This document shows, one piece after another, positions 39,801 through 50,510 of a DNA stretch of 64,000 nucleotides (the stretch's first letter is position 1; every line of letters begins with the position of its first letter). The stretch covers positions 1-64,000 of the forward strand of contig JAJRWI010000037.1 in assembly GCA_024276825.1 (NCBI GenBank). The letters run 5' to 3'. The stretch comes from an archaeon (GTDB taxonomy: Archaea; Asgardarchaeota; Thorarchaeia; Thorarchaeales; Thorarchaeaceae). The notes beneath the pieces were generated by a model. The model saw nothing but the letters and a program-made list of their open reading frames with translations, did no database searches and was not told where the DNA came from. Made by a program: the position numbers and the translations under genes.

Positions 39801-40610
39801 CGTGGAAGTGTTGCAGCTGCAAAAATTCGAGAGATAATAATGAAAATGAATGAGTTTGATGCTGTTTCAATCATATCAGCATTTCCAAGTACATTAGAGA
39901 AACTTGTAGAGGAAATAAATCAATCAATATCTGATACCAATGAAATTCAATCCTCATATGTATCAACCAATCCCCCTTCTGAGAATTTAATCGAGGCTGT
40001 TCATGATGTGGGCCATGCTTCGCATCGCGAAATTCAGATGCGATTATGGACAAGCTTGCTTCAGGAATTTGTGGAATCTTCTGACGGCAGGTTAAAATGG
40101 CATCGCCTTCTCAATTTTATTGAAACAACATCAGTCCAATCATTGAAGAGCCGAACGATTCCTCTTAAGGCGGAAGATGGACGACGTGCTTTGACCGAAC
40201 TCCTTGCTGATGATGTGCTTGTTGCAATACGCTTTACAAGCAATTATACGTATAATAATATGGATGCAGGTCTCTGGGTTGTTAATAGTACAGTTTTGGA
40301 AGAAATCAGAAATGCAATTACCAGATCTATTTTTGAGCAACTTGCCCAAAAGGGAATTAGCTCGCAAAATAACCATGGCTTTTTTGACCTTTGCGATTCA
40401 CATCAATCATACATCGTATTTCCCACACAAGAGCAATTAAAAACAATTCTTGATATCACAAACTCAGAATATTGTAGAACTTGTCATACAAAAAGAATTC
40501 TATGTATTCTACCTGCTTCTGAATATCTTCCAGATAATCAAAACGTACCTAATAGTTGTAAAATTGTTACCTTGGACTCAGAGTTTAAATTTATTCTAAA
40601 TATGATATGA
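36879..40610 (+). pseudogene. HerA/VirB4-like P-loop ATPase split by one in-frame TAA (38601-38603)
   Basis: Walker A AILGATGTGKTTLVKR before the stop; Walker B HVIVLEEANNLVPES and RATGQGVIVVSTRPN after; the two ORFs are in the same frame. Confidence 0.85.
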
Positions 40611-40617
40611 AATCTGA

Positions 40618-41412
40618 CTAGAGATTGAATCTTGTGCATGGAACATTTTCGCCCTTAAGGACCTTTTCCAGTCTATGTGATGCATTAAGATTGAATATTA
40701 CCACTTCAATACCCTCTTCTGCCAAGTTTAGCAGCTCCTGCAATTTTAAGCTCATACCCCCAGTAACATCAGTCCCACTGGATGATTTAGCAGCTCTTAA
40801 TACAGTATTCCTATTTTGAGCAGTAATCTCAGTTATCAACTCAGCCTTAGGATCAACCTTTGGGTCCTCTGTAAATACTCCGTCCACATTAGTTCCTAAT
40901 AATACCCGACTCACACCAAGTTCTTTTGCTAGATGAGTGATAATAACATCTCCACTAAGAATGCTTGCTCCACGACTCTCGTCAAAACATACATCACCAT
41001 GCGTAATAACTATTAAATCAGCTTCAAGTGCCCGACGTATAATATCCATGGGGAATGATGATATTTTTCCATCCTTCATCAAAACAAATGAAAATGGATT
41101 AATTATTACTGCCTTATGATGTTTCTCCCAAAAAATATGCTCCACCCTTGATGATAATAAACTCATATTATGTCTAATTTCAGGGATACCCTGCAGCAGT
41201 TTCTTTTTTGGCGTTGTATCATTCCCATATCCATATTTATAAGCGGCTTGGTGTCCATGTGCGCCACCCCCAAGCACTAAAAGCACATTGCCCTTATATG
41301 AGGTAATGTCTTCAACAGCATTTTTAATTACATCCTCATTGATTTTTGGGGGCGACTCACTCTTGAAAGTGATTGATGATCCCCCAAACTTGATAATAAT
41401 TAAATCTCTCAT
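40618..41412 (-). CDS. isopentenyl phosphate kinase
   Basis: IIIKFGGSSIT, VLGGGAHGHQAAYKYG, VLLGTNVDGVFTEDP. Confidence 0.9.
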   Translation of the reverse strand: MRDLIIIKFGGSSITFKSESPPKINEDVIKNAVEDITSYKGNVLLVLGGGAHGHQAAYKYGYGNDTTPKKKLLQGIPEIRHNMSLLSSRVEHIFWEKHHKAVIINPFSFVLMKDGKISSFPMDIIRRALEADLIVITHGDVCFDESRGASILSGDVIITHLAKELGVSRVLLGTNVDGVFTEDPKVDPKAELITEITAQNRNTVLRAAKSSSGTDVTGGMSLKLQELLNLAEEGIEVVIFNLNASHRLEKVLKGENVPCTRFNL

Positions 41413-41536
41413 CTATAACTCACAATATTGAGAAAGAAACATCATTTAAAATTGACGACCTCAATTGTGACTGCAAGACAACCTTTTTATCCAAATATTG
41501 CAGAAAAACCTTGAACTCCAACAAAAGGGGTCCTGA

Positions 41537-41854
41537 TTGCATATGACACAGAAAGCACGAATTAGGCTCTCAAGTACCAGTACTGAACACCTTGATAGTG
41601 TATGTAATCAAATCAAGAGGATTACCCGAAAGACTGGTGTCAGGATGGCTGGTCCAATTCCTCTCCCAACTCGACGAATGGTGATTCCAACTAGGAAGAC
41701 CCCCTGTGGTCAGGGCTCAGAATCATGGGACAAATGGGAAATGCGAATACACAAACGTTTGATTGACATTGATGCAGATGAACGTGCAATCAGACAAATC
41801 ATGCGTATTAACATTCCTGACTCTGTCTATATTGAAATAGAACTGACTGGCTAA
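41537..41854 (+). CDS. rps10: ribosomal protein uS10
   Basis: [40 protein letters not shown]. Confidence 0.97.
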   Translation: MHMTQKARIRLSSTSTEHLDSVCNQIKRITRKTGVRMAGPIPLPTRRMVIPTRKTPCGQGSESWDKWEMRIHKRLIDIDADERAIRQIMRINIPDSVYIEIELTG

Positions 41855-41919
41855 GCTTAACACTTATTTCCTTTTACTCCTTTTTCAATCTGTTAAATAC
41901 ATAATTGGAGTTCCGCTAA

Positions 41920-43743
41920 ATGTGTGGGATTATTGGCGTTGTTCAAAAGAAAGGCGATGCAGCACCCTTTCTTCATCAGGCCCTTAAACGATTAGAATAT
42001 AGAGGATACGACTCTGTTGGTATTACTACCATTTACAATAATCAATTATTCACTAAAAAAGATAAAGGGAAAATTGATGAAGTTCATGCATCATTGAATC
42101 TTGATGATCTCCCTGGCCCGATTGGAATCGGACACACAAGGTGGGCAACTCATGGAATCCCATCATTATACAACTCGCATCCACATTTCGATTGTGACAA
42201 TAAGATTGCAGTTGTCCATAATGGTGTCATTGACAATTTTCTTGAACTCCGTGAGGAATTAAAACAGAAGGGGCACAAATTCCACTCTGAAACAGATACC
42301 GAAGTAATTCCACACATGATAGAGGACTACATGAAAAATGGAATGGATCTCAAATCCTCTGTACGTGCTGTAAGCGAACGGATTGAGGGGACCTATGCAA
42401 TTGTAGTAATGACTACACTTGAGTCAGACAAGATAGTATGTACACGTGATGGAAACCCACTTGTAATTGGGACGCGGCCAGATGCATCTTATGTATCATC
42501 AGATATACCAGCATTCTTACCAATGACTAATGATATGATCCTTCTACTAGATGGAGAGATTGCCACTTTAACAACTTGTGGTGTGTCCATTGAAAAAATC
42601 TCAGATGGAACCCCTGTTAAACGAGACGTAATAAGAATCAGCTGGACTGCAGATCAGGCCCAAAAGGGAGGGTTCCCACATTTTATGTTAAAAGAAATTC
42701 ATGAACAACCAATGGCAATTAAAAACACCCTCCACCTTCGTTCTGATGCAATACGACCTGCAGCTGAGATGATTCTTAACTCAAAGAAAGTGTACTTGAT
42801 TGCAATGGGTACATCAGGACATGCTGCAATGGCCGGAAAACACATGCTAGCCGCACTTGGTGGAATATTTTCAACTTTTGAGCTGGCCAGCGACTTCCCT
42901 GACACGATATATGGAACATTAACTGAAGATGATTGTATAATTGCAATTACTCAATCAGGTGAAACCACTGACACAATTGCTGCAGTGAAATATGCCAAGT
43001 CCTTCGGGGCAAAAGTAATAGCAATAACCAACGTTATTGGTAGTTCGATAACACGAATTGCAGATCACACAATAATCACACAAGCTGGCCCTGAAATTGG
43101 AGTTGCTGCAACAAAGACATTCATGGTTCAACTGACCGCACTTGCACTATTGGCACTCATGCTTGGCGAAACAAATTCATTTCTTGATCAAAACACACTT
43201 AGAAAAAAACGGGAGTCACTCACCAAATTGCCCGATATTGTTTCTGATGTTATTGCAAAATCTGAAGAGCATGCACGAAGGCTATCTGCTATTCTTTATG
43301 ATAGACCTAGTTTCCTGTTTTTAGGTCGCGGCATCTCAATTGCAACCGCAAATGAGGGTGCATTAAAGCTCAAGGAAATATCATATAATCATGCAGAAGG
43401 CTACTCAGCTGGCGAGTCAAAGCATGGACCAATTGCATTAGTTCATGATGGATTTCCTGTAGTTTTTGTCATTCCTAATGATGCGACTCGCAATCGAATA
43501 ATAGGAAACGTTATGGAAATGAAAGCACGTGGTGCAACTATTATCTCCGTTATCGAAGAGGGTGATAATGATCTGATTGAATTGTCTGATCATTATATTA
43601 CGATTCCCAAGGGTGTCGAACCAGAATTCTCAACGATTCCGTTTGTAGTTCCACTACAACTCTTTAGTTATTATATGGCAATTAAGAAAGGGCATGATCC
43701 AGATAAGCCCAGGCACCTTGCTAAATCCGTCACTGTATTATAA
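41920..43743 (+). CDS. glmS: glutamine-fructose-6-phosphate aminotransferase
   Basis: MCGIIGVVQ..., GIGHTRWATHG, two SIS domains, C-terminal KPRHLAKSVTV. Confidence 0.97.
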   Translation: MCGIIGVVQKKGDAAPFLHQALKRLEYRGYDSVGITTIYNNQLFTKKDKGKIDEVHASLNLDDLPGPIGIGHTRWATHGIPSLYNSHPHFDCDNKIAVVHNGVIDNFLELREELKQKGHKFHSETDTEVIPHMIEDYMKNGMDLKSSVRAVSERIEGTYAIVVMTTLESDKIVCTRDGNPLVIGTRPDASYVSSDIPAFLPMTNDMILLLDGEIATLTTCGVSIEKISDGTPVKRDVIRISWTADQAQKGGFPHFMLKEIHEQPMAIKNTLHLRSDAIRPAAEMILNSKKVYLIAMGTSGHAAMAGKHMLAALGGIFSTFELASDFPDTIYGTLTEDDCIIAITQSGETTDTIAAVKYAKSFGAKVIAITNVIGSSITRIADHTIITQAGPEIGVAATKTFMVQLTALALLALMLGETNSFLDQNTLRKKRESLTKLPDIVSDVIAKSEEHARRLSAILYDRPSFLFLGRGISIATANEGALKLKEISYNHAEGYSAGESKHGPIALVHDGFPVVFVIPNDATRNRIIGNVMEMKARGATIISVIEEGDNDLIELSDHYITIPKGVEPEFSTIPFVVPLQLFSYYMAIKKGHDPDKPRHLAKSVTVL

Positions 43744-43761
43744 CTCAATCAGTCACGATGA

Positions 43762-43974
43762 TTAAGGGAATAGGCTAGTAATACTATTCCAACTGTCTTG
43801 TAATACTTGTAATAATGATGTCACAACATCTTGTGCCCATCCAGTTGCTTGAAGAATTACTGCAATTACAATCGATACAGTAACAACAGCAATCCCCAAT
43901 AAAAGACTCTCTTCTACAAGTGGTCCGCCTCTCTCATCATTTAATGGATTTTTCTCACACCTCATAAATAACAC
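43762..43974 (-). CDS. small pilin-like protein
   Basis: ERGGPLVEESLLLGIAVVTVSIVIAVIL: class III-like signal (RG, +5 E, hydrophobic stretch). Confidence 0.5.
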   Translation of the reverse strand: MLFMRCEKNPLNDERGGPLVEESLLLGIAVVTVSIVIAVILQATGWAQDVVTSLLQVLQDSWNSITSLFP

Positions 43975-44120
43975 CTCTAATTGGGTTAACCATTTTCTTT
44001 TAATCTGCTAATCACCATTTGACACTCAATAGCTCATCATCATCACTCCTAATAAACTCGTGAAAACAAGAATAATCGCTAATACTTGATGACATGAGTG
44101 GAATGAGCTGAAACCACAAC

Positions 44121-45812
44121 TCATACAGACTCTGATATTAAAGACATAATGATATTAAAAGTTAGAACATCATCTAGATTTTTAGTGTCATTTTCTTCTC
44201 TCAATCTCGATCTGATTTTACTAATGAAAGCCTCTGGCTTTTTACACCCATACTCAATTAATCGGAGAAAAAATGCGCCATTACTTGACCAGTTCCATAT
44301 GGATGCATCATTCTTATTAATATCAAAAAGTGTATTAAGTCCAACAAAACTCAGCACTCCCTTCTCAATACTTCTTTCCGTTTCAACAACCTCCCTCACA
44401 ATGCGCTTTGAACTGCCTGGAATTGGTCTGCACATAGTTACAATAATGTCCATCAAAGCAATATTTTCAGAATTCTCTCCCAATGAATACTTCCATCTAG
44501 AAACAAGCTCTGATGCAGACCTGCTATGACAAGTCTGAATAGTATGGAGTCCTGCGGCCATTGATTGAAACAATGCATTCACATGATCTCTTGTTTGAAC
44601 CTCCCCAAGTATCATATAATCTGGAGACCTATGCAGGCTTTTTATTATTTCATCTTGTTTTCTATATATGCCCATCCTCTCATCAAAAGGGTCCACTCTA
44701 ATTCGTGCCTGATGGTGCTCGTTGCTGACTCTACTTTCTACTACATCCTCAATGTATATTTTCCTCCAATTTGTAGGTGTTGCCATGTCTAATGCATTCA
44801 ATAATGTTGTCTTACCTGAACCTGGCTCGCCAGTGATAGTAATATTAAACCGAAGATTTACAGCAATAATCAATACAGCGGCAACTTCTAAACTGATTGT
44901 GTTATTTAAAACAAGATCAATAATACTGAACGGTCTTGTTGCAGCCCTTCTGAAAGCAATCTGAAATCCATCTGTACTCAAAGGTGCTACAGATGTTGAC
45001 ACGCGCAACAGTGCTTTGTCAAACCTGAAGTCCATCTTCAATGAGGGATTCCTTCTGTCTAAATGTAGATTACTCTCCAGTCTAAATATTGTGGTGAGCT
45101 TTTCGACTTCTTTTGTGCTAATAGTAAAATCACAAAAACACCTTCCATGACGCCGATGGTCTATGTATACAGGCGTTTCTGGGCGATCTAAAAAAATCTC
45201 TTCAATCTCCCCGTCATAAAAGAGGGGAATGAAACCCCTCAAAATAGACTCTTGATGAGATGCAATAATTGCCAGCTTCTCACGCGTCGGCTGCGCCATC
45301 TCTGGCAGATAATCTCTCAAATAATCATTAATCAACCGCCTTTTTATTACTATTCTATCATTGAATGTCAACTTTGATATGCTAATTCCTTTTGTTATTT
45401 TCCGCATAGAAGCACGAAGACTCTCTAGCAGATCATGTTCAAGTTTTGATTTAATAAGGGGCTGAGAATGATAATAGTGTTCATGACGCTCTGGACTTTT
45501 GGTGATAATTGATAAATATTTATCATTCTGATATGCATCAATTATTGTTCCATGTTTCAACATATCCTCTAAAGACACTCCAAGAAACACTGTATTCCAT
45601 AATCCTCCCATCCATGGTGGACGATTTGAGGTGCGGTCATTGTTATTTTGCAGATGTACTAAATTTCTACTTTTTTCAATAATCATTATCTTATCCAAAC
45701 TTGGACTTATTTCCATCAATTTTTTGCAAGACAAACCTTGAAAAAAATCACAAGTATTACAACGGCCCTCTGGACATGTTATTATACTAAAAGGATTAAT
45801 CATGATTTGCAC
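44121..45812 (-). CDS. type II/IV secretion-type (TadA/GspE-like) ATPase
   Basis: ITGEPGSGKTTLLNAL, DYMILGEVQTRDHVNALFQSMAAGLHTIQTCHS; N-terminal CPEGRCNTCDFFQGLSC. Confidence 0.9.
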   Translation of the reverse strand: MQIMINPFSIITCPEGRCNTCDFFQGLSCKKLMEISPSLDKIMIIEKSRNLVHLQNNNDRTSNRPPWMGGLWNTVFLGVSLEDMLKHGTIIDAYQNDKYLSIITKSPERHEHYYHSQPLIKSKLEHDLLESLRASMRKITKGISISKLTFNDRIVIKRRLINDYLRDYLPEMAQPTREKLAIIASHQESILRGFIPLFYDGEIEEIFLDRPETPVYIDHRRHGRCFCDFTISTKEVEKLTTIFRLESNLHLDRRNPSLKMDFRFDKALLRVSTSVAPLSTDGFQIAFRRAATRPFSIIDLVLNNTISLEVAAVLIIAVNLRFNITITGEPGSGKTTLLNALDMATPTNWRKIYIEDVVESRVSNEHHQARIRVDPFDERMGIYRKQDEIIKSLHRSPDYMILGEVQTRDHVNALFQSMAAGLHTIQTCHSRSASELVSRWKYSLGENSENIALMDIIVTMCRPIPGSSKRIVREVVETERSIEKGVLSFVGLNTLFDINKNDASIWNWSSNGAFFLRLIEYGCKKPEAFISKIRSRLREENDTKNLDDVLTFNIIMSLISESV

Positions 45813-45879
45813 CTGATTGATAGTGAAATATTATATTTGTAAGATATCATCTACTGTTACTGACTAACTCAATAAAATC

Positions 45880-46131
45880 TCATACAAACACAGTTTCTTT
45901 GTGCGTTTTCAAGTACTCACTCACGACTCGCTTTATCATACTGTAATGGTCTCGAATACTATACTCTGCTACATCAGTTGCCTGTGATGCCAGTTTCTGT
46001 GTGAGTACTGATTTGCGTTGATAGTCTGCTGCAATCAGCTTGTCACTTGCGTAAGCTGCAGACACAGTAAATATGAACGGATTTCTCCCACCTCTCCTTG
46101 CAGGAGATATTATCGAGATGACCTTCATCAT
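45880..46131 (-). CDS. hypothetical small protein
   Basis: 83 aa ORF in the operon direction. Confidence 0.45.
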   Translation of the reverse strand: MMKVISIISPARRGGRNPFIFTVSAAYASDKLIAADYQRKSVLTQKLASQATDVAEYSIRDHYSMIKRVVSEYLKTHKETVFV

Positions 46132-46149
46132 ATACTTCCTGAGAAGGTT

Positions 46150-46938
46150 TTAGTATTCCTTTAATTCCCATCCACGTATTTTGACTCTCTTGATTATTTT
46201 CGAGTTATTTATCAGCATTGACAGCACTCTTGGCAGATAATCTGAAGGCTTACGAATAGTCGGAGCATGTCCCAATGAGATTTTTAACCGAAAGGCCTCT
46301 CTTACAATTGCTCTTACATTAACTCTATGACCTGATCTCTCAAAAGCATCTGCAATTTCCTCTAGCGTTATTGGTGCACCATTTCCAAATTCACGAATCG
46401 ATATTAGTAAACAAACAGCCATCAGTAAAATATTGTTTGCGACTCTCTCTTGTGATTCATTTAACATCTTTTTATACAAATATGCAGTCCGGTCCCGCAC
46501 TTGCTCACACAACATGAGCATTTTAGAAACATGATTTAATGCTCTTAGGGCCCGATACTTTGCCTCATTTGATCCAATTCTGACTCTTGAGCTATATACA
46601 AACTTGAGTCGCCTGAATTTTTTCTGTTTCTGTGCTGAAAGAGTCTGCCCACCAGCATCACGAAAGAACCTGTCATTATGATATCCAATATAACTTCCAA
46701 GCCCATCAACAATATGATGTCTATTGCCCAAAGAACCGTATACATCTGCATCAGGGCTGTCGCTTTGTTGTTCGTTTCCCATCTGAAAACTTGGGCTGAC
46801 ATAGTCCCGTGAGAAAACAACTCCGCAATCACTACATACAACAAAGCCCTTGCTCGTTACTAGATTCCCAGAACATTCTGGGCATCTCCATGATGATATC
46901 CAATATGTATCCTCTGTGTCATTAGCCACAAACCACAC
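46150..46938 (-). CDS. divergent TFIIB-like transcription factor
   Basis: Zinc ribbon CPECSGNLVTSKGFVVCSDCGVVFSRDYVSP plus C-terminal cyclin-like helices. Confidence 0.75.
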   Translation of the reverse strand: MWFVANDTEDTYWISSWRCPECSGNLVTSKGFVVCSDCGVVFSRDYVSPSFQMGNEQQSDSPDADVYGSLGNRHHIVDGLGSYIGYHNDRFFRDAGGQTLSAQKQKKFRRLKFVYSSRVRIGSNEAKYRALRALNHVSKMLMLCEQVRDRTAYLYKKMLNESQERVANNILLMAVCLLISIREFGNGAPITLEEIADAFERSGHRVNVRAIVREAFRLKISLGHAPTIRKPSDYLPRVLSMLINNSKIIKRVKIRGWELKEY

Positions 46939-47175
46939 CCATCTTAACTAGGATTCGATTTGATTTGTGAATTTCAATCTATGTTTGTTCTGTCAATCGA
47001 CATTCTAGTTCCATCACAGGGGTTCTATACTCCCTATAGAGTACAATACCAGAGTGGCCAGAATCAGGGATGACCGAAACTAATCTAAAACTCATCAAAA
47101 ATTAAAAACCTCTTCACAATTTGATGATTGCAACTATCATGGTTATCTTTGAAAAAACACCGTTGACCATTTGAA

Positions 47176-47553
47176 TCATATTATTGCAAGATAGAACTTG
47201 TCAGATTCAAATGCCCTTTTCTTGGCAGGCGTTGGCTTTATTATCATAATCTCCACCCGTAATCCTCCTACTGAGCCCACCACCTCTATATTCTCTCCTG
47301 ATTTGACTCTGAAGATCTTTGACTCTACATGAAGCCTTGCCTTCTCACCCTGAGATATTGGATTGGAATCGATAATTACATCAACACTCTCTTTTGGCCG
47401 AAAACTGCTTGATAGCGCATCTGGAAGGTCCATGGTCATCGAAAACCCAGACTCCTTTGATGATATTTTGACGTTCATTAATCTTCTCGTGTCTGTTTCC
47501 TCAATTGCATTAATTTTGGCACCCTTAAGCCGTATGACCATGATTAACGTCAC
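47176..47553 (-). CDS. Rpb8/RpoG-like RNA polymerase subunit
   Basis: OB-like pattern, C-terminal VVGSVGGLRVEIMII..KRAFESDKFYLAII resembling Rpb8 S-GGL..F..YLL. Confidence 0.6.
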   Translation of the reverse strand: MTLIMVIRLKGAKINAIEETDTRRLMNVKISSKESGFSMTMDLPDALSSSFRPKESVDVIIDSNPISQGEKARLHVESKIFRVKSGENIEVVGSVGGLRVEIMIIKPTPAKKRAFESDKFYLAII

Positions 47554-47744
47554 CTCACTTAATACAACAATCCTCTTTCATCCAGTACTTGAATTAAACC
47601 TTGTCATTGAACTTTATTACATCATGCACCTATATTTCAACATGCTATGATGGTAATGAGAAATTATGGGAGTTTAATAGGATTTAGTAACAACACAATC
47701 ATGACTACCCCTTGAGGTAGCACTCTGAATGACTAGGTCAACTG

Positions 47745-50510
47745 GTGTGTTACACATTACTAATAGAATTAAATGAAATGGTGATGTTGCTATTGAACAG
47801 GTCAATCTTACTCGCATCCATGGCAGCTGTCCTTTTGGTCGCATCAATAGTGACTCCCGTTTCTGCTTACAATTTCGAGTACTACTATTTCAAGACTGAC
47901 AAGCTTGTTTATGAGGTTGGAGAAACAATTGATATGGTGGCAAAACTACTGGCTGAGTTTAGTAGTGAGGGTTGGTGCTATGTTTCTTTCGAAGTCATAA
48001 CAGATCAAGGATCGATATTTTACGACTCTTACATGATCCCATCATCCTCATCACCCCAATACCCCTCTTCTAGTTATACCATACATCCACAAGATACACA
48101 ACCTGGTATAAATGGCACCTCATCTCAGGCAATTTTTTTCGTCAAGATATTTGATACACTATCTGACGAGCTGACAGATGTAGTTGATATTCAAATTAAT
48201 CGTGGTAGTTTGGAGGTCATATCCCTCACACCTACATCTATCGAATATGGCATGAATACAACTCTTCAATTTAAAATACAGAGTACTCACACAGAATTGA
48301 TTCCATATGCGGGCCGTCCCGTTTCAATCCTATTGGAGGGATATTCTAATGAAACAATTTTCGCATATAACACGACCACAACAAATGATGGGACCCTTAA
48401 TATCAACTGGAATGCCACAACAGCCACACCCAACTCTTATAATCTGACAATTAGCACGCCCGGGGACTTCGATTTTAAGCCCATTTCGCAATCATTTGAT
48501 ATCACAGTGAATCCTGCAGGTTCATCGATTAATATTATCAACTATAATGACACGCTTTATTGTGTTAATCCTGACAAGACTAACATCAACAATCTTACAG
48601 TCCTTGTGGAGCATATTGACAAATCAGGTGTTCCAATTACCAATAGCAGTATTTATTGGAAGACAGACTTCTCTCAAGGCACATTCACTGAATCTAGCCT
48701 TGGGACATATCTGGCATACATTCCAGTCAATACAAGCCCCAGAACAGTGATTGTGAATCTGTCTTCTTATAATCCACTGTATATGTCTGCAAATCTCTCA
48801 CTTGAAGTAATCGTTCAGAAGAGGCCCGTATGCATACAGCTCTCTTCAATTGACAATGCAATATCAGGAGAACCCTTGAGAATCAGCATCAATGTTTACG
48901 ACAATCTTACAGGCACTGGGATTGAAGCAGTTCAATTAACTATGAATCTGCAAATCAATGATAATTATTCCATCTCGTTATTTGGCATGACTAATCAGAC
49001 AGGATGGGTCTTCTTCTCAACAAATATTCCTCCTGATACTTGGGGCAGCGCCTCTTTAAAAATAACCACGAATGATACTCAGTACTACGATGCCTCAATT
49101 CATCAAGAATTATTCAATGTCACTTTCAATCCCAACATTACAATTAATGTCATACAACCCCCAATTATTGGAAATGAAACCATACTCCAAGTACTTCTAA
49201 CTGATCCAGCAAGATGCCCTCTCCCTTGGGTGAATATTAGTTGCTTTGATATATATGATAACCTGATTGCCTCCTCTATTACGGACATTAATGGACTGTC
49301 CACACTTATTTGGTACGTGTCCAATAATAGTGCATACCTTCTTACAATTACTCTAATAATATCTGAAAATACATCTCTATTTCTCCACTCATACTCTTTG
49401 ACTGCAAATTACTCAGCACTTTATCCTGTGCGATTTACATCAAGCACGAGTTTCTATGAATATCAACGTGGGGACAATGCAACCATCTCTCTGAATCTGA
49501 CCTCGGATTATTTGAATGACTCGTCATTGATGGTCAGTATCAATGATTCTCTAGGCGATTTCAGTCTAGATATAATTGTAAATATTAATGATCCAATTGA
49601 CCTACTTCTTCCAACATACTCATTTAGTCAAGTGGGGCCTCACACCCTACAATTCCGTGTTACAAACGAGTCAGTCTGTTTGACCAATGATTACCAGATT
49701 GTCATCTATTTATTTGGCAGTTTAAACACGAACATATCAGTCTTTTCAGCTTATTATGGCAATGGACTATCATTGAATATCACCTGCGTTGATGATGCTG
49801 AAATGTTCCTTCCCCTTGTGAATATGTCGTATTTAATTGATTGGGACCCCTCCACTGAAATTCTTTTGAAAAACATTCCTTGCAATACACCCATAACCCT
49901 CCCGCTTCCATCAATAATCACTTTAGGATATCACACATTCTCAATTAATATATCCCGTTCTTGGTATCAATCAAGCAGTATTGTAACTCAGATGACCGTT
50001 AGACTATATACCAAGATAGTACTAAACATCACTATTGTTCCCTATATCCCTTCTATTGAATCATCAAGCAATTCTCATGATGTTAATACCGAAATAATTT
50101 CATCCGGATCAATCATTAGTCCGCCACCTATTTTGTTCAACATTACAACTTCAACATCACCAGCTGATGCTCTTTGTACTTCCCTTGAAAGCTGCCCTAA
50201 ATTCAGCTCAGGTACCAATATTCTGTCCACCGTATTTGAAAACTCTTCAATCACTCTGTCTGGAAATGGCCATATTGCTCTCAATCGAAGCGAACGAATC
50301 TTAGATGATATATTTTCATCAAACAATAACTCCTCTACTGCACGAGATGTACTGCCAAATGATATTATTCCCCACTCAGCTCTCTCTGGTCCAGAAATAA
50401 TCACGTCCGTAAGGGAATCCAAGTTATTTCGAATTTTGTTATTGATTCTCCTGACTAGGTCATTATGGACTTTTGGGTCTGATGTCTTTCTGAATCCCTG
50501 CAAATCATGA
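47745..50510 (+). CDS. secreted protein with tandem Ig-like domains; C-terminal about 145 codons antisense to korA
   Basis: Signal peptide SILLASMAAVLLVASIVTPVSA, repeated beta-rich domains to about 50060; likely start near 47775. Confidence 0.7.
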   Translation: MCYTLLIELNEMVMLLLNRSILLASMAAVLLVASIVTPVSAYNFEYYYFKTDKLVYEVGETIDMVAKLLAEFSSEGWCYVSFEVITDQGSIFYDSYMIPSSSSPQYPSSSYTIHPQDTQPGINGTSSQAIFFVKIFDTLSDELTDVVDIQINRGSLEVISLTPTSIEYGMNTTLQFKIQSTHTELIPYAGRPVSILLEGYSNETIFAYNTTTTNDGTLNINWNATTATPNSYNLTISTPGDFDFKPISQSFDITVNPAGSSINIINYNDTLYCVNPDKTNINNLTVLVEHIDKSGVPITNSSIYWKTDFSQGTFTESSLGTYLAYIPVNTSPRTVIVNLSSYNPLYMSANLSLEVIVQKRPVCIQLSSIDNAISGEPLRISINVYDNLTGTGIEAVQLTMNLQINDNYSISLFGMTNQTGWVFFSTNIPPDTWGSASLKITTNDTQYYDASIHQELFNVTFNPNITINVIQPPIIGNETILQVLLTDPARCPLPWVNISCFDIYDNLIASSITDINGLSTLIWYVSNNSAYLLTITLIISENTSLFLHSYSLTANYSALYPVRFTSSTSFYEYQRGDNATISLNLTSDYLNDSSLMVSINDSLGDFSLDIIVNINDPIDLLLPTYSFSQVGPHTLQFRVTNESVCLTNDYQIVIYLFGSLNTNISVFSAYYGNGLSLNITCVDDAEMFLPLVNMSYLIDWDPSTEILLKNIPCNTPITLPLPSIITLGYHTFSINISRSWYQSSSIVTQMTVRLYTKIVLNITIVPYIPSIESSSNSHDVNTEIISSGSIISPPPILFNITTSTSPADALCTSLESCPKFSSGTNILSTVFENSSITLSGNGHIALNRSERILDDIFSSNNNSSTARDVLPNDIIPHSALSGPEIITSVRESKLFRILLLILLTRSLWTFGSDVFLNPCKS

